This document shows, in pieces, positions 1 to 5,788 of a DNA stretch of 6,326 nt; position 1 is the stretch's first letter, and each line of letters begins with the position of its first letter. The notes under the pieces are model-generated. The model was not told the DNA's origin, did not search any database, and worked only from the letters and a program-made list of their open reading frames with translations. Origin of the DNA: CAZWAP01 sp964632005 (lineage in GTDB: Bacteria; Planctomycetota; Phycisphaerae; Sedimentisphaerales; Anaerobacaceae); NCBI GenBank assembly GCA_964632005.1, contig CAZWAP010000079.1:1-6326 (forward strand), written 5' to 3'. The position numbers and the translations under genes are program-made.

Positions 1-420
1 GTCGTTGCGGACCGGGACAGGCTCTTGAGGGGTTTCAGGTGCATAAGCGAGCTGCTCTGGGTCAGCAGTGAGCCCGGTTCGCCCGGGATGGACTTGTACG
101 CGACAGACGGTATAGACCAGCGCGGCCGGCCGGACCTGACGTGCCTGAAGTTGCCGGAGGAGTCGTGGACGGCTGTAAGGGATGGCGCAACCGACGACTT
201 CGAAGAGCGAGACCTGATTTTCCAGAGGATCAGCAACCTTATTACGGTGCGGAGCGATGTATTCACCGCGTACATACTCGTTCGTATCGGGACCGACGGG
301 CCGCAAAGGCGGGTCATCGCAATACTGGACAGGAGCGATGTTGAGCCGCCGGCCGGGTCATCTTACACCGGCGGAAAGGTGAAGGTCCGCGTGCTGCACC
401 AAGTCGCGGACCCCTGGTAG
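1..420 (+). CDS. C-terminal part of a GspK-like / pseudopilus-associated planctomycete protein (5' end outside window)
   Basis: The frame is open from base 1 to the TAG at 418-420, giving 139 visible residues. The gene is cut by the window edge, so the TTG at 25 should not be taken as its start. The visible part has no transmembrane segment and no catalytic motif. Its last 70 residues contain the block RISNLITVRSDVFTAYILVR, then a strand QRRVIAILDRSDV, and it ends in KVRVLHQVADPW. I recall this ending (Ile-Thr-x-Arg-Ser-Asp-Val-Phe-Thr, then a beta strand, then a VRVL strand) from large Phycisphaerae proteins that resemble the C-terminal domain of GspK, the type II secretion minor pseudopilin. 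That assignment is a remembered resemblance, not a shown homology. An intrinsic terminator follows 27 nt after the stop, so this is probably the last gene of its transcript. The reading frame is very likely real; the function is uncertain. Confidence 0.78.
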   Translation, partial: VVADRDRLLRGFRCISELLWVSSEPGSPGMDLYATDGIDQRGRPDLTCLKLPEESWTAVRDGATDDFEERDLIFQRISNLITVRSDVFTAYILVRIGTDGPQRRVIAILDRSDVEPPAGSSYTGGKVKVRVLHQVADPW

Positions 421-425
421 AGGGG
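411..425 (+). other. Small hairpin spanning the first gene's stop codon
   Basis: CCCCT (411-415) can pair with AGGGG (421-425) around a 5-nt loop that contains the TAG stop of the upstream gene. No T-tract follows on either strand, so it is not a canonical terminator. It lies 9 nt beyond the end of the convergent phosphatase gene and could help slow transcripts arriving from that side. It may also be chance in GC-rich sequence. Confidence 0.2.
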
Positions 426-433
426 GCTTGTGG

Positions 434-1255
434 TCAGGGGTTTATGAGGTCCACGAGGTGCTTGTGGACCTTTTTGTTTGCGACGATGGTCTGGAAGTGT
501 CTGCCGTCGTAACTTTCCGGATCGACGGGGAAGATGTCGTTGCCCTGCCAGTCGGTCAGCACGGCGCCGGCGCACCAGCAGATTATGGCACCGGCGGCGA
601 GGTCCCAGAGCTTTGGGGTCGAGGCGATGGTGGCGACGAGGCTGCCCTTTGCGACGTATGATATCTGCAGGGCGGTGGTGCCGAGATTGCGGTATCTGGT
701 TTTTTCGATGATTTCGCAGACCCACCGAGGCACACCGTTGCTGGTTGGAAAGTGGCTGTCGAGTGCCACGCTTGAGAACTGGCCCATATCGTCGTCGCCG
801 GCGAGAATTCGGCGTGCGTTGAGTTGGGCCTCGCCGTCTTTGACACCTGTGAACATCGAGTCTGTTGCAGGCTCGAAGATTGCACCGACGACCGGGAAGC
901 CCTGGTAGATGGCTGCCACGCTGACCGTAAAGATGGGCAGGCCGTGTGCGAAGTTGTTCGTTCCGTCTATCGGGTCAATGGCCCACCAGATGGTCTCGGA
1001 GCCTCTGGGCGGCTGTTTGAAGAGCTTGCCGTCTTCGCCTTCCTCGGCGATAAAGCCGTGGTCGGGATAATTTTCCTTGATTCGCTCTACCGCGATCTGC
1101 TGGCATATCATATCGGCCTGTGTAACGAGTTCGGAGGCGTTTTTGACCGTGGCCTTGACGAAGTTCATCTCTTCCATCGCGCGTTGGCCGGCCAGGCGGG
1201 CCGCAACGATGGCCACCTCCAGCATTCGGCTTAGGCTTCCGTGATCAAGGACCAT
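434..1255 (-). CDS. Inositol monophosphatase family protein (IMPase/SuhB/HisN-like)
   Basis: This encodes a Mg2+-dependent soluble phosphatase of the IMPase superfamily, 273 aa, the usual family length. The metal-site motifs are in order: Glu71-Glu72 in FIAEEGED, the signature WAIDPIDGTNNFAHGLP with Asp94, Ile96, Asp97, Gly98 and Thr99, and Trp217-Asp218 in the C-terminal WDLAAGAI motif. The usual Ala-Gly-Gly after that motif reads Ala-Gly-Ala (229-231). Family members hydrolyse inositol-1-phosphate, histidinol phosphate, PAP or fructose-1,6-bisphosphate, and the sequence does not settle which. The start is the ATG at 1255 because AGGTGA, a perfect 6-base match to the 16S tail, lies 5 nt upstream; GTG at 1264 or ATG at 1261 would overlap that site. 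Another possible start is the ATG at 1225, giving MLEVAIVAARLAG, which looks like the usual family N-terminus but has no good ribosome binding site. It is divergent from the DUF2752 gene and convergent with the gene ending at 420. Confidence 0.93.
   Translation of the reverse strand: MVLDHGSLSRMLEVAIVAARLAGQRAMEEMNFVKATVKNASELVTQADMICQQIAVERIKENYPDHGFIAEEGEDGKLFKQPPRGSETIWWAIDPIDGTNNFAHGLPIFTVSVAAIYQGFPVVGAIFEPATDSMFTGVKDGEAQLNARRILAGDDDMGQFSSVALDSHFPTSNGVPRWVCEIIEKTRYRNLGTTALQISYVAKGSLVATIASTPKLWDLAAGAIICWCAGAVLTDWQGNDIFPVDPESYDGRHFQTIVANKKVHKHLVDLINP
447..478 (+). terminator. Rho-independent terminator of the upstream plus-strand gene
   Basis: AGGTCCAC (447-454) is perfectly complementary to GTGGACCT (464-471), an 8-bp stem with a 9-nt loop (455-463). 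A T-rich stretch follows directly, TTTTT, G, TTT. The T-tract lies only on the plus strand, so the signal is directional and belongs to the gene ending at 420. It sits inside the last codons of the convergent phosphatase gene, roughly where that protein reads HKHLVDL. Confidence 0.72.
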
Positions 1256-1260
1256 AACCA

Positions 1261-1266
1261 TCACCT
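1261..1266 (-). promoter_or_regulatory. Ribosome binding site deciding the phosphatase start
   Basis: On the minus strand, AGGTGA is followed by 5 nt and the ATG at 1255. It is the strongest Shine-Dalgarno match near this gene and overlaps the upstream candidate starts at 1264 and 1261, which argues against their use. Confidence 0.6.
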
Positions 1267-1276
1267 ATCGTCAGTC

Positions 1277-1305
1277 TTGACATCAACGTCGCCAGCGTCT
1301 ATTCT
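1277..1305 (+). promoter_or_regulatory. Sigma70-like promoter for the DUF2752-serA-glmM-CDF operon
   Basis: A perfect -35 TTGACA (1277-1282) and a -10 TATTCT (1300-1305, 4 of 6 consensus bases) are separated by exactly 17 bp. Transcription should begin around 1311-1313, only a few bases before the ATG at 1315. The mRNA would then be nearly leaderless, or translation would begin at the next in-frame ATG, 1348. Confidence 0.5.
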
Positions 1306-1329
1306 AACGCAGTCATGCAGTCAGGCCAA
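1301..1329 (-). promoter_or_regulatory. Candidate divergent promoter for the IMPase-family gene
   Basis: On the minus strand, -35 TTGGCC (1329-1324, 4 of 6) and -10 TAGAAT (1306-1301, 5 of 6) are separated by 17 bp. Transcription would begin near 1294, giving an untranslated leader of about 39 nt with a well placed AGGTGA. Its -10 lies over the -10 of the plus-strand promoter, so the two could not be occupied at once. Confidence 0.38.
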
Positions 1330-1785
1330 CAGTTAAGTCTTTCTAAAATGTTCGTTCGTTCGTCGAGGAGGCAGCGGGTTCGCGCCGGCATACTCACGGT
1401 TGTGGTCGTAGGGCTGTTCGGCGTGTTTCATTTGGCGGCAACGGGCAGGATCCAGGTGGATCGATGGGTCGAGCCTTGTGGTTTCAAGCAAAGGTACGGC
1501 TTTCCCTGCCCAACCTGTGGTATGACCACTTCGGTGCTCGCATTCGCGCGGGGCAGGATATTGGATTCGTTTTACATTCAGCCGGTTGCGGGATTGGTGT
1601 GCAGCGTTATGGTTATCGCGGCTTTTTTGGCTTTGCCTTGTGCTGTTTTTGGGGTACACTTCGCGATGCTCGACTTGCTATTCTCGGAATTAAAGCTGAG
1701 GTATGTGATAGTGGGGCTGGTGGTAGTGCTGGCGGCCGGTTGGGCTGTAACTCTGGCTCGCGCGGTGGTCGCAAGAGCCGGTTGA
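1315..1785 (+). CDS. DUF2752 family membrane protein
   Basis: A 156-aa protein with a basic N-terminus (RSSRRQRVR, 16-24) and three predicted membrane segments at about 25-43, 89-114 and 129-150. Between the first two is the DUF2752 signature: Cys55-Gly-Phe-Lys, then Tyr61-Gly-Phe-Pro-Cys65-Pro-Thr-Cys68-Gly-Met-Thr-Thr. The family is widespread in Bacteroidetes, Planctomycetes and Actinobacteria and has no established biochemical function as far as I know. The conserved cysteines could bind a metal or form a disulfide, which is inference. Neither start has a Shine-Dalgarno site. ATG 1315 is within a few bases of the predicted transcription start; ATG 1348 gives a 145-aa protein that keeps the basic stretch and all membrane segments. 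The gene ends 27 nt before serA and is probably the first gene of the operon. Confidence 0.85.
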   Translation: MQSGQQLSLSKMFVRSSRRQRVRAGILTVVVVGLFGVFHLAATGRIQVDRWVEPCGFKQRYGFPCPTCGMTTSVLAFARGRILDSFYIQPVAGLVCSVMVIAAFLALPCAVFGVHFAMLDLLFSELKLRYVIVGLVVVLAAGWAVTLARAVVARAG

Positions 1786-1801
1786 GCAAGGAGAGTTTTG
1801 T

Positions 1802-1806
1802 GGGAG
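1802..1806 (+). promoter_or_regulatory. Ribosome binding site of serA
   Basis: GGGAG lies 6 nt before the ATG at 1813. A stronger AAGGAG (1788-1793) lies 4 nt before an in-frame TTG at 1798, which would add five residues (MWELD). The ATG is preferred because MIKILITDKL matches the usual beginning of PGDH proteins, but initiation at TTG is possible. Confidence 0.5.
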
Positions 1807-1812
1807 TTGGAT

Positions 1813-3402
1813 ATGATTAAGATATTGATCACGGACAAACTTGCACAGCAGGGCATTGATTTGCTCAACTCGATGGACGGGGTTGAACCGGTCGTAAAGG
1901 TAGGCCTGAGCGAAGAGGAACTTGCGGGGATCATAGGCGAGCACGATGGGCTTATCATCCGAAGCGGGACGAAAGTAACCGCGAGAGTGCTTGCGAACCC
2001 GGGCAAACTCAAGGGGATCGCCCGGGCGGGTGTGGGAGTTGACAACATCGACATTCCCGAGGCGACGCGGAAGGGGATTCTGGTTATGAATACTCCGGGC
2101 GGAAATACGTTGAGTGCGGCTGAGCACACGCTGGCGTTGATGCTGGCGATGAGCCGGAACGTTGTTTCGGCCTGCAACAGCCTCAAGGCCGGTGCCTGGG
2201 ACAGGAAGAAGTATATGGGCAACCAGTTGAACAATAAGGTGCTCGGGGTGATAGGTCTGGGGAGGATCGGGATGGCGGTGGCACAGATGGCCAAAGGGTT
2301 CAATATGAAGATCCTGGGATACGATCCTTTTGCGGCACCGACCGACGCGGACAAGCTCGGGCTTGAGGTTACCGATGAGCTCGAGAGAGTCTTCCGGGAG
2401 GCGGACTATATCAGCGTGCACGTGCCGAAGAATGAGCAGACACTGAAGATGATCGGCTCCGAGCAGCTTGCGATGATGAAGCCGACGGTACGGCTGATCA
2501 ACTGCGCCCGCGGCGGTATCATCGACGAGGACGCACTTTACGAGGCGCTTGCGGGGGGTCGAATTGCCGGAGCTGCCCTGGATGTGTTTTCGGAGGAGCC
2601 GCCGAAGGACAGGCGCTTTGCAGAGCTTGAGAACTGCGTTGTGACTCCACACCTCGGCGCGAGCACGGAAGAGGCGCAGATAGAAGTCGCGGTGGAGGCG
2701 GCGGAGATTCTTGTCGATGCGATCACGGGCGGACCTATCAGGAACGCGTTGAATGCCCCGTCGACGGCTGGTGCGCTGCCGCCCGTCGTAGAGCAGTACT
2801 GCGAGCTTGCCCGGCGGATAGGGCTGCTTGCGAGTACCATCGCACCGGGCCGTATCAAGGACGTTGAGGTCCGGTACCGGGGTTCGATTGCGGAGATGGA
2901 CGTTGAGTGGGTAACGCTTAACTTCGCCATTGGACTGCTTCAGAAGCACTTCGACCTGCCGTTGAATATCGTGAATGTCGGTGTTCTGGCCGAGGAGCGG
3001 GGCATAAGCATTGACCAGACGAAGAACCCGAAGGCCAAGGACGTCGCGTCGAGCTTTCAGGCGAAGGTGGTCAGCGATAAAGTTACGCGAACCGTAACAG
3101 GGTCGGTGTTCGGCGGGACACTGCTGAGGATAATTGAAATAGACGGCTTCAATATCGAGATGACGCCTCAAGGGACGGTCTTGGTGATATTCAACGAAGA
3201 TAAGCCCGGCGTTATAGGCGCGGTGGGGACGGTCTGCGGCAGGCATAACATAAACATTTGTACGATGGGCGTGGGACAAAAGCTCCGAGAGCAAAAGGCA
3301 GCTCTTGTGGTGAGCCTTGACCGGGAGCCCGATTCCAAGGCAGTGGAGGAGCTTAGGTCGCTCGAGTTTGTGAATGAGCTTTACGTTTGTAAGCTGGACT
3401 GA
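1813..3402 (+). CDS. serA: D-3-phosphoglycerate dehydrogenase, long (ASB + ACT domain) form
   Basis: This enzyme oxidises 3-phosphoglycerate to 3-phosphohydroxypyruvate with NAD+, the first committed step of L-serine synthesis, in the cytoplasm. At 529 aa it matches the long PGDH type known from Mycobacterium tuberculosis. The order is: substrate-binding domain (about 1-95 and 285-310); NAD-binding domain (about 96-284) with Gly148-x-Gly150-x-x-Gly153 and Asp171 after the second strand; the catalytic set Arg233 (NCARGG), Glu262 (FSEEPP) and His280 (TPHLGAST); an intervening regulatory (ASB) domain of about 320-445; and a C-terminal ACT domain of about 455-529. In the ACT domain, Asp463 and Asn481 occupy positions that bind serine in the M. 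tuberculosis enzyme, as I recall them, while the tyrosine at 461 is Asn here. Feedback inhibition by serine is therefore plausible. It lies 27 nt after the DUF2752 gene and 62 nt before the mutase. Confidence 0.97.
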   Translation: MIKILITDKLAQQGIDLLNSMDGVEPVVKVGLSEEELAGIIGEHDGLIIRSGTKVTARVLANPGKLKGIARAGVGVDNIDIPEATRKGILVMNTPGGNTLSAAEHTLALMLAMSRNVVSACNSLKAGAWDRKKYMGNQLNNKVLGVIGLGRIGMAVAQMAKGFNMKILGYDPFAAPTDADKLGLEVTDELERVFREADYISVHVPKNEQTLKMIGSEQLAMMKPTVRLINCARGGIIDEDALYEALAGGRIAGAALDVFSEEPPKDRRFAELENCVVTPHLGASTEEAQIEVAVEAAEILVDAITGGPIRNALNAPSTAGALPPVVEQYCELARRIGLLASTIAPGRIKDVEVRYRGSIAEMDVEWVTLNFAIGLLQKHFDLPLNIVNVGVLAEERGISIDQTKNPKAKDVASSFQAKVVSDKVTRTVTGSVFGGTLLRIIEIDGFNIEMTPQGTVLVIFNEDKPGVIGAVGTVCGRHNINICTMGVGQKLREQKAALVVSLDREPDSKAVEELRSLEFVNELYVCKLD

Positions 3403-3416
3403 GCCTTGGCTATAAG
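3387..3416 (+). promoter_or_regulatory. Candidate internal promoter before glmM
   Basis: TTGTAA (3387-3392, 4 of 6) and TATAAG (3411-3416, 5 of 6) are 18 bp apart across the end of serA. Transcription would start near 3423, about 42 nt before the mutase ATG. It would let glmM and the transporter be expressed independently of serA. The match is moderate and could be chance. Confidence 0.3.
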
Positions 3417-3464
3417 GGGTGCGGCTGGCGGCGCCGTTGGAAGGGACTTGCATTCTGGGTTGGT

Positions 3465-4856
3465 ATGGGCGAGGAATTGATAATCAGCATAAGCGGGATG
3501 AGGGGTATCGTAGGGGAGAACCTCACCGCTTCGATAGCCGCCGAGTACGGCTGTGCGTTTGGGGAGTATCTTAAGAGCAAGGAGGCAGCCGGCAAGAGGC
3601 GTTCCGTATGCATCGGCCGGGACTCCCGCAGGAGCGGGCCGATGCTCAGCTCTGCTGTCACGGCGGGATTGTGTTCGGTCGGTGTGGATGTCGTTGACAT
3701 AGGGATTGTTCCTATTGCGGGCGTCGGTGTTATGGTCCGGCACCTGGGCTGTGCGGGCGGGGTGGTTATCACGGCTTCGCATAACCCGATCGAGTACAAC
3801 GGCATAAAACTGCTGTTGGGCAACGGGATGGCTCCGCAGGCAAACCAGGCGGAGCAGATCCGGGAGCTTTTTTTGCAGAGGGACTTCGAGCTGGTCGATT
3901 CGACCGCTTGCGGCCAGGTTTCGCTCAGGCAGCGCGGGTCCGATATTCACATCGACAAGGTGCTGGCGATCGTTGATAGGCAGAGCATTGCAGCACGCAG
4001 ATTCAAGGTTGTTCTTGACAGCGTCAACGGGGCGGGGGGCGCTGTTACCAGGGAGCTGCTGGCGGCGCTCGGCTGCGAAGTCTGTGCGATCAATTACGAA
4101 CCGACGGGCATATTTGCACACGGCCCGGAGCCGCTCGCCGAGAATGTAACGGAGCTGTGCACGGCGGTTAGAGATAAAGGGGCCGAGATCGGCTTTGCCC
4201 AGGATCCGGATGCGGACAGGCTTGCGATTGTGGACGAAAAGGGCAACTACATCGGAGAGGAGTACACACTTGCGCTAGCGGCCAAGTATATGTTCAGCAA
4301 GAAGTCGGGCAAGGCCGCGACGAATCTTTCGACCTCAAGGATGATAGACGAGATCGCCAGAGAGGCCGGCGGCGAGGTAATACGGACGCCCGTGGGAGAG
4401 GCGAACGTCGCTGCAGCAATGGTGGAGCACGATTGCATCATAGGTGGCGAAGGCAATGGCGGGGTCATCGATCCGAGGGTCGGGCTGACCCGGGACAGCC
4501 TCGTTGGCATCGCGCTTGTATTGCAATTGATGGCTGAGACAGGCAGGACGGTCTCGGAGCTGGTCGGTGAGATCGGCCGCTATTATATGACCAAGCATAA
4601 ATTTGCAGCGGACAGGGCGCAGGCAGGGCGGATTCTGGAAGCTGCCCGGCGAGTATTCAGTGCTGCAAGAGTCGATAGAAGGGACGGCTGCCGGTTTGAC
4701 TTTGAAGATGGATGGGTGCACATCCGGTCGAGCAACACCGAGCCGGTTATGCGGGCGATCGTCGAGGCCAAGGACCAGGATACTGCGCAGCGCTATGTTG
4801 ATGCGGTGATGGCGATCCGCGGGGAAATAGTGGATAAAGATGCCGATGTACGGTGA
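3465..4856 (+). CDS. glmM: Phosphoglucosamine mutase-like alpha-D-phosphohexomutase
   Basis: A 463-aa soluble enzyme of the four-domain alpha-D-phosphohexomutase superfamily, moving phosphate between C6 and C1 of a hexose through a phosphoserine. The signatures are in order: N-terminal ISGMRGIVG (8-16); active-site loop TASHNP with the phosphorylated Ser105; Mg2+ loop Asp247-Pro-Asp249-Ala-Asp251-Arg; sugar-binding loop GEGNGG (328-333); and phosphate-binding loop RSSNTEP (421-427). GEGNGG followed by VIDPRVGLTRDSLVGIAL resembles the Bacteroidetes/archaeal-type enzymes annotated as phosphoglucosamine mutase rather than E. coli GlmM (GEQSGH) or PMM/PGM (GEMSGH). The likely product is glucosamine-1-phosphate for peptidoglycan and lipopolysaccharide precursors, but phosphomannomutase or phosphoglucomutase activity cannot be excluded. 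ATG 3465 has only a weak GGG/GG purine stretch upstream. The last 17 nt overlap the transporter gene. Confidence 0.92.
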   Translation: MGEELIISISGMRGIVGENLTASIAAEYGCAFGEYLKSKEAAGKRRSVCIGRDSRRSGPMLSSAVTAGLCSVGVDVVDIGIVPIAGVGVMVRHLGCAGGVVITASHNPIEYNGIKLLLGNGMAPQANQAEQIRELFLQRDFELVDSTACGQVSLRQRGSDIHIDKVLAIVDRQSIAARRFKVVLDSVNGAGGAVTRELLAALGCEVCAINYEPTGIFAHGPEPLAENVTELCTAVRDKGAEIGFAQDPDADRLAIVDEKGNYIGEEYTLALAAKYMFSKKSGKAATNLSTSRMIDEIAREAGGEVIRTPVGEANVAAAMVEHDCIIGGEGNGGVIDPRVGLTRDSLVGIALVLQLMAETGRTVSELVGEIGRYYMTKHKFAADRAQAGRILEAARRVFSAARVDRRDGCRFDFEDGWVHIRSSNTEPVMRAIVEAKDQDTAQRYVDAVMAIRGEIVDKDADVR

Positions 4857-5742
4857 GAGGCGCAAGGACGACACGGCAAGAATACGGGCCGTCACGCGGC
4901 TCAGCATAGCGGCAAACCTGAGCCTCTCGGCCGTCAAGCTGGTGGTGGGCATACTGACCGGTTCGCTTGCCCTGATGGCGGACGGAATTCACTCGCTTTC
5001 AGACATCGTGACGGACGTGGCGGTTCTTGTTGGTTTACACCTCGGCTCAAGGGAGCCGGACGAATGTCATCCGTATGGGCATGGTCGGCTGGAGACGCTT
5101 TCGGCCGGCGCGGTTGCAATCGTGCTGGTGGTGGCAGGCAGCGCGATGATATACAAGGCCACACTTGCGATCGCCGGGAATGTGAGGACGCTGCCCCATA
5201 TAGGTGTGCTGGTGACGGCGGTTTTTTCCATCGGTGCGAAGGAATGGCTTTATCGCGTCACGAAGAGGGCGGCGGTTGAATCCCACAGCTCGGCGCTTTA
5301 TGCGAATGCGTGGCATCACCGCAGCGACGCTCTCAGCTCGGTCGCGGTTGTGGCCGGTTACACAGCGTTGGCGATAGACTTTGCGCACGGTGACGCGGTG
5401 GCGGCGATCGCGGTCGGGCTGATGATTATATGGGTGGGGGTCAAGATAATCAGCAAGATTCTGGGCGAGCTGGCCGAGAGGGCGGTGGATCCGGAGATGA
5501 TGGAACGTATTAAGGCGATAATCGATTCGGAGCCTGATATTCGCAGTTGGCATAAGCTTCGAACGCGGATGGTCGGGCGTGAGGTTTTCCTCGACCTGCA
5601 CATACTTGTTGACCCCGCGTTGAACGTGGCTGGGGCACATGAGATAGCCGAGCGTCTTGAGGAGAGCTTGAGTACACGAATAAGTCGGCCGACCAACATC
5701 ATCGTGCACGTCGAGCCGGACGTGCCGGAGTTGCGGAAGTAG
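4840..5742 (+). CDS. Cation diffusion facilitator (CDF) family metal transporter, probably zinc-type
   Basis: A 300-aa inner-membrane antiporter, probably a homodimer, exporting divalent metal against protons. Six membrane segments lie at roughly 22-42, 44-67, 86-107, 118-136, 152-180 and 184-206, followed by a cytoplasmic domain of about 210-300. The transport site is His51-x3-Asp55 in TM2 (ADGIHSLSD) and His159-x3-Asp163 in TM5 (HHRSD). The HD-HD arrangement is typical of zinc-type CDFs, whereas E. coli FieF has DD-HD. The cytoplasmic domain keeps His238, His254, His267 and His290, with spacing close to the metal-binding His232, His248, His261 and His283 of FieF, and Glu292 stands where FieF has Asp285. 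ATG 4840 lies inside the end of glmM (17-nt overlap), suggesting translational coupling; GGA is 5 nt upstream. A second in-frame ATG at 4846 is possible. Metal specificity is inferred from motif only. Confidence 0.95.
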   Translation: MPMYGERRKDDTARIRAVTRLSIAANLSLSAVKLVVGILTGSLALMADGIHSLSDIVTDVAVLVGLHLGSREPDECHPYGHGRLETLSAGAVAIVLVVAGSAMIYKATLAIAGNVRTLPHIGVLVTAVFSIGAKEWLYRVTKRAAVESHSSALYANAWHHRSDALSSVAVVAGYTALAIDFAHGDAVAAIAVGLMIIWVGVKIISKILGELAERAVDPEMMERIKAIIDSEPDIRSWHKLRTRMVGREVFLDLHILVDPALNVAGAHEIAERLEESLSTRISRPTNIIVHVEPDVPELRK

Positions 5743-5769
5743 CGGGACGCATCGTCCACTCGGCGAGGA

Positions 5770-5788
5770 GACGTCGCTTGGCGGCGTC
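5770..5788. terminator. Hairpin between convergent transporter and phosphoesterase genes (possible weak terminator)
   Basis: GACGTCGC (5770-5777) pairs with GCGGCGTC (5781-5788), 8 bp including one G-T wobble, around a 3-nt loop. It lies in the 44-nt gap between convergent genes and reaches into the stop codon of the minus-strand gene. There is no T-tract on either side, so it lacks the usual second half of an intrinsic terminator. A shorter hairpin, GGACG/CGTCC (5745-5757), lies just before it. Confidence 0.27.

Noticed and set aside
1690..3453. A 587-codon open frame on the minus strand opposite serA
   Set aside because: It lies opposite a clear serA with all PGDH motifs. The protein is rich in Arg, His and Pro with no recognisable domain, as expected when the complement of a GC-rich gene stays open.
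3403..3464. serA-glmM gap checked for a terminator
   Set aside because: Only a 4-bp GC stem (CGGC/GCCG) is present and no T-tract follows, so read-through into glmM is expected.
3868..3874. Run of seven T bases inside glmM, considered as a slippery or frameshift site
   Set aside because: The frame reads through it normally as Leu-Phe-Leu, both flanks belong to the same intact protein, and no stimulatory structure or alternative frame product is apparent.
3381..4121. A 246-codon minus-strand frame opposite glmM
   Set aside because: It is antisense to the mutase active-site region, with no domain, start signal or promoter that I can see.
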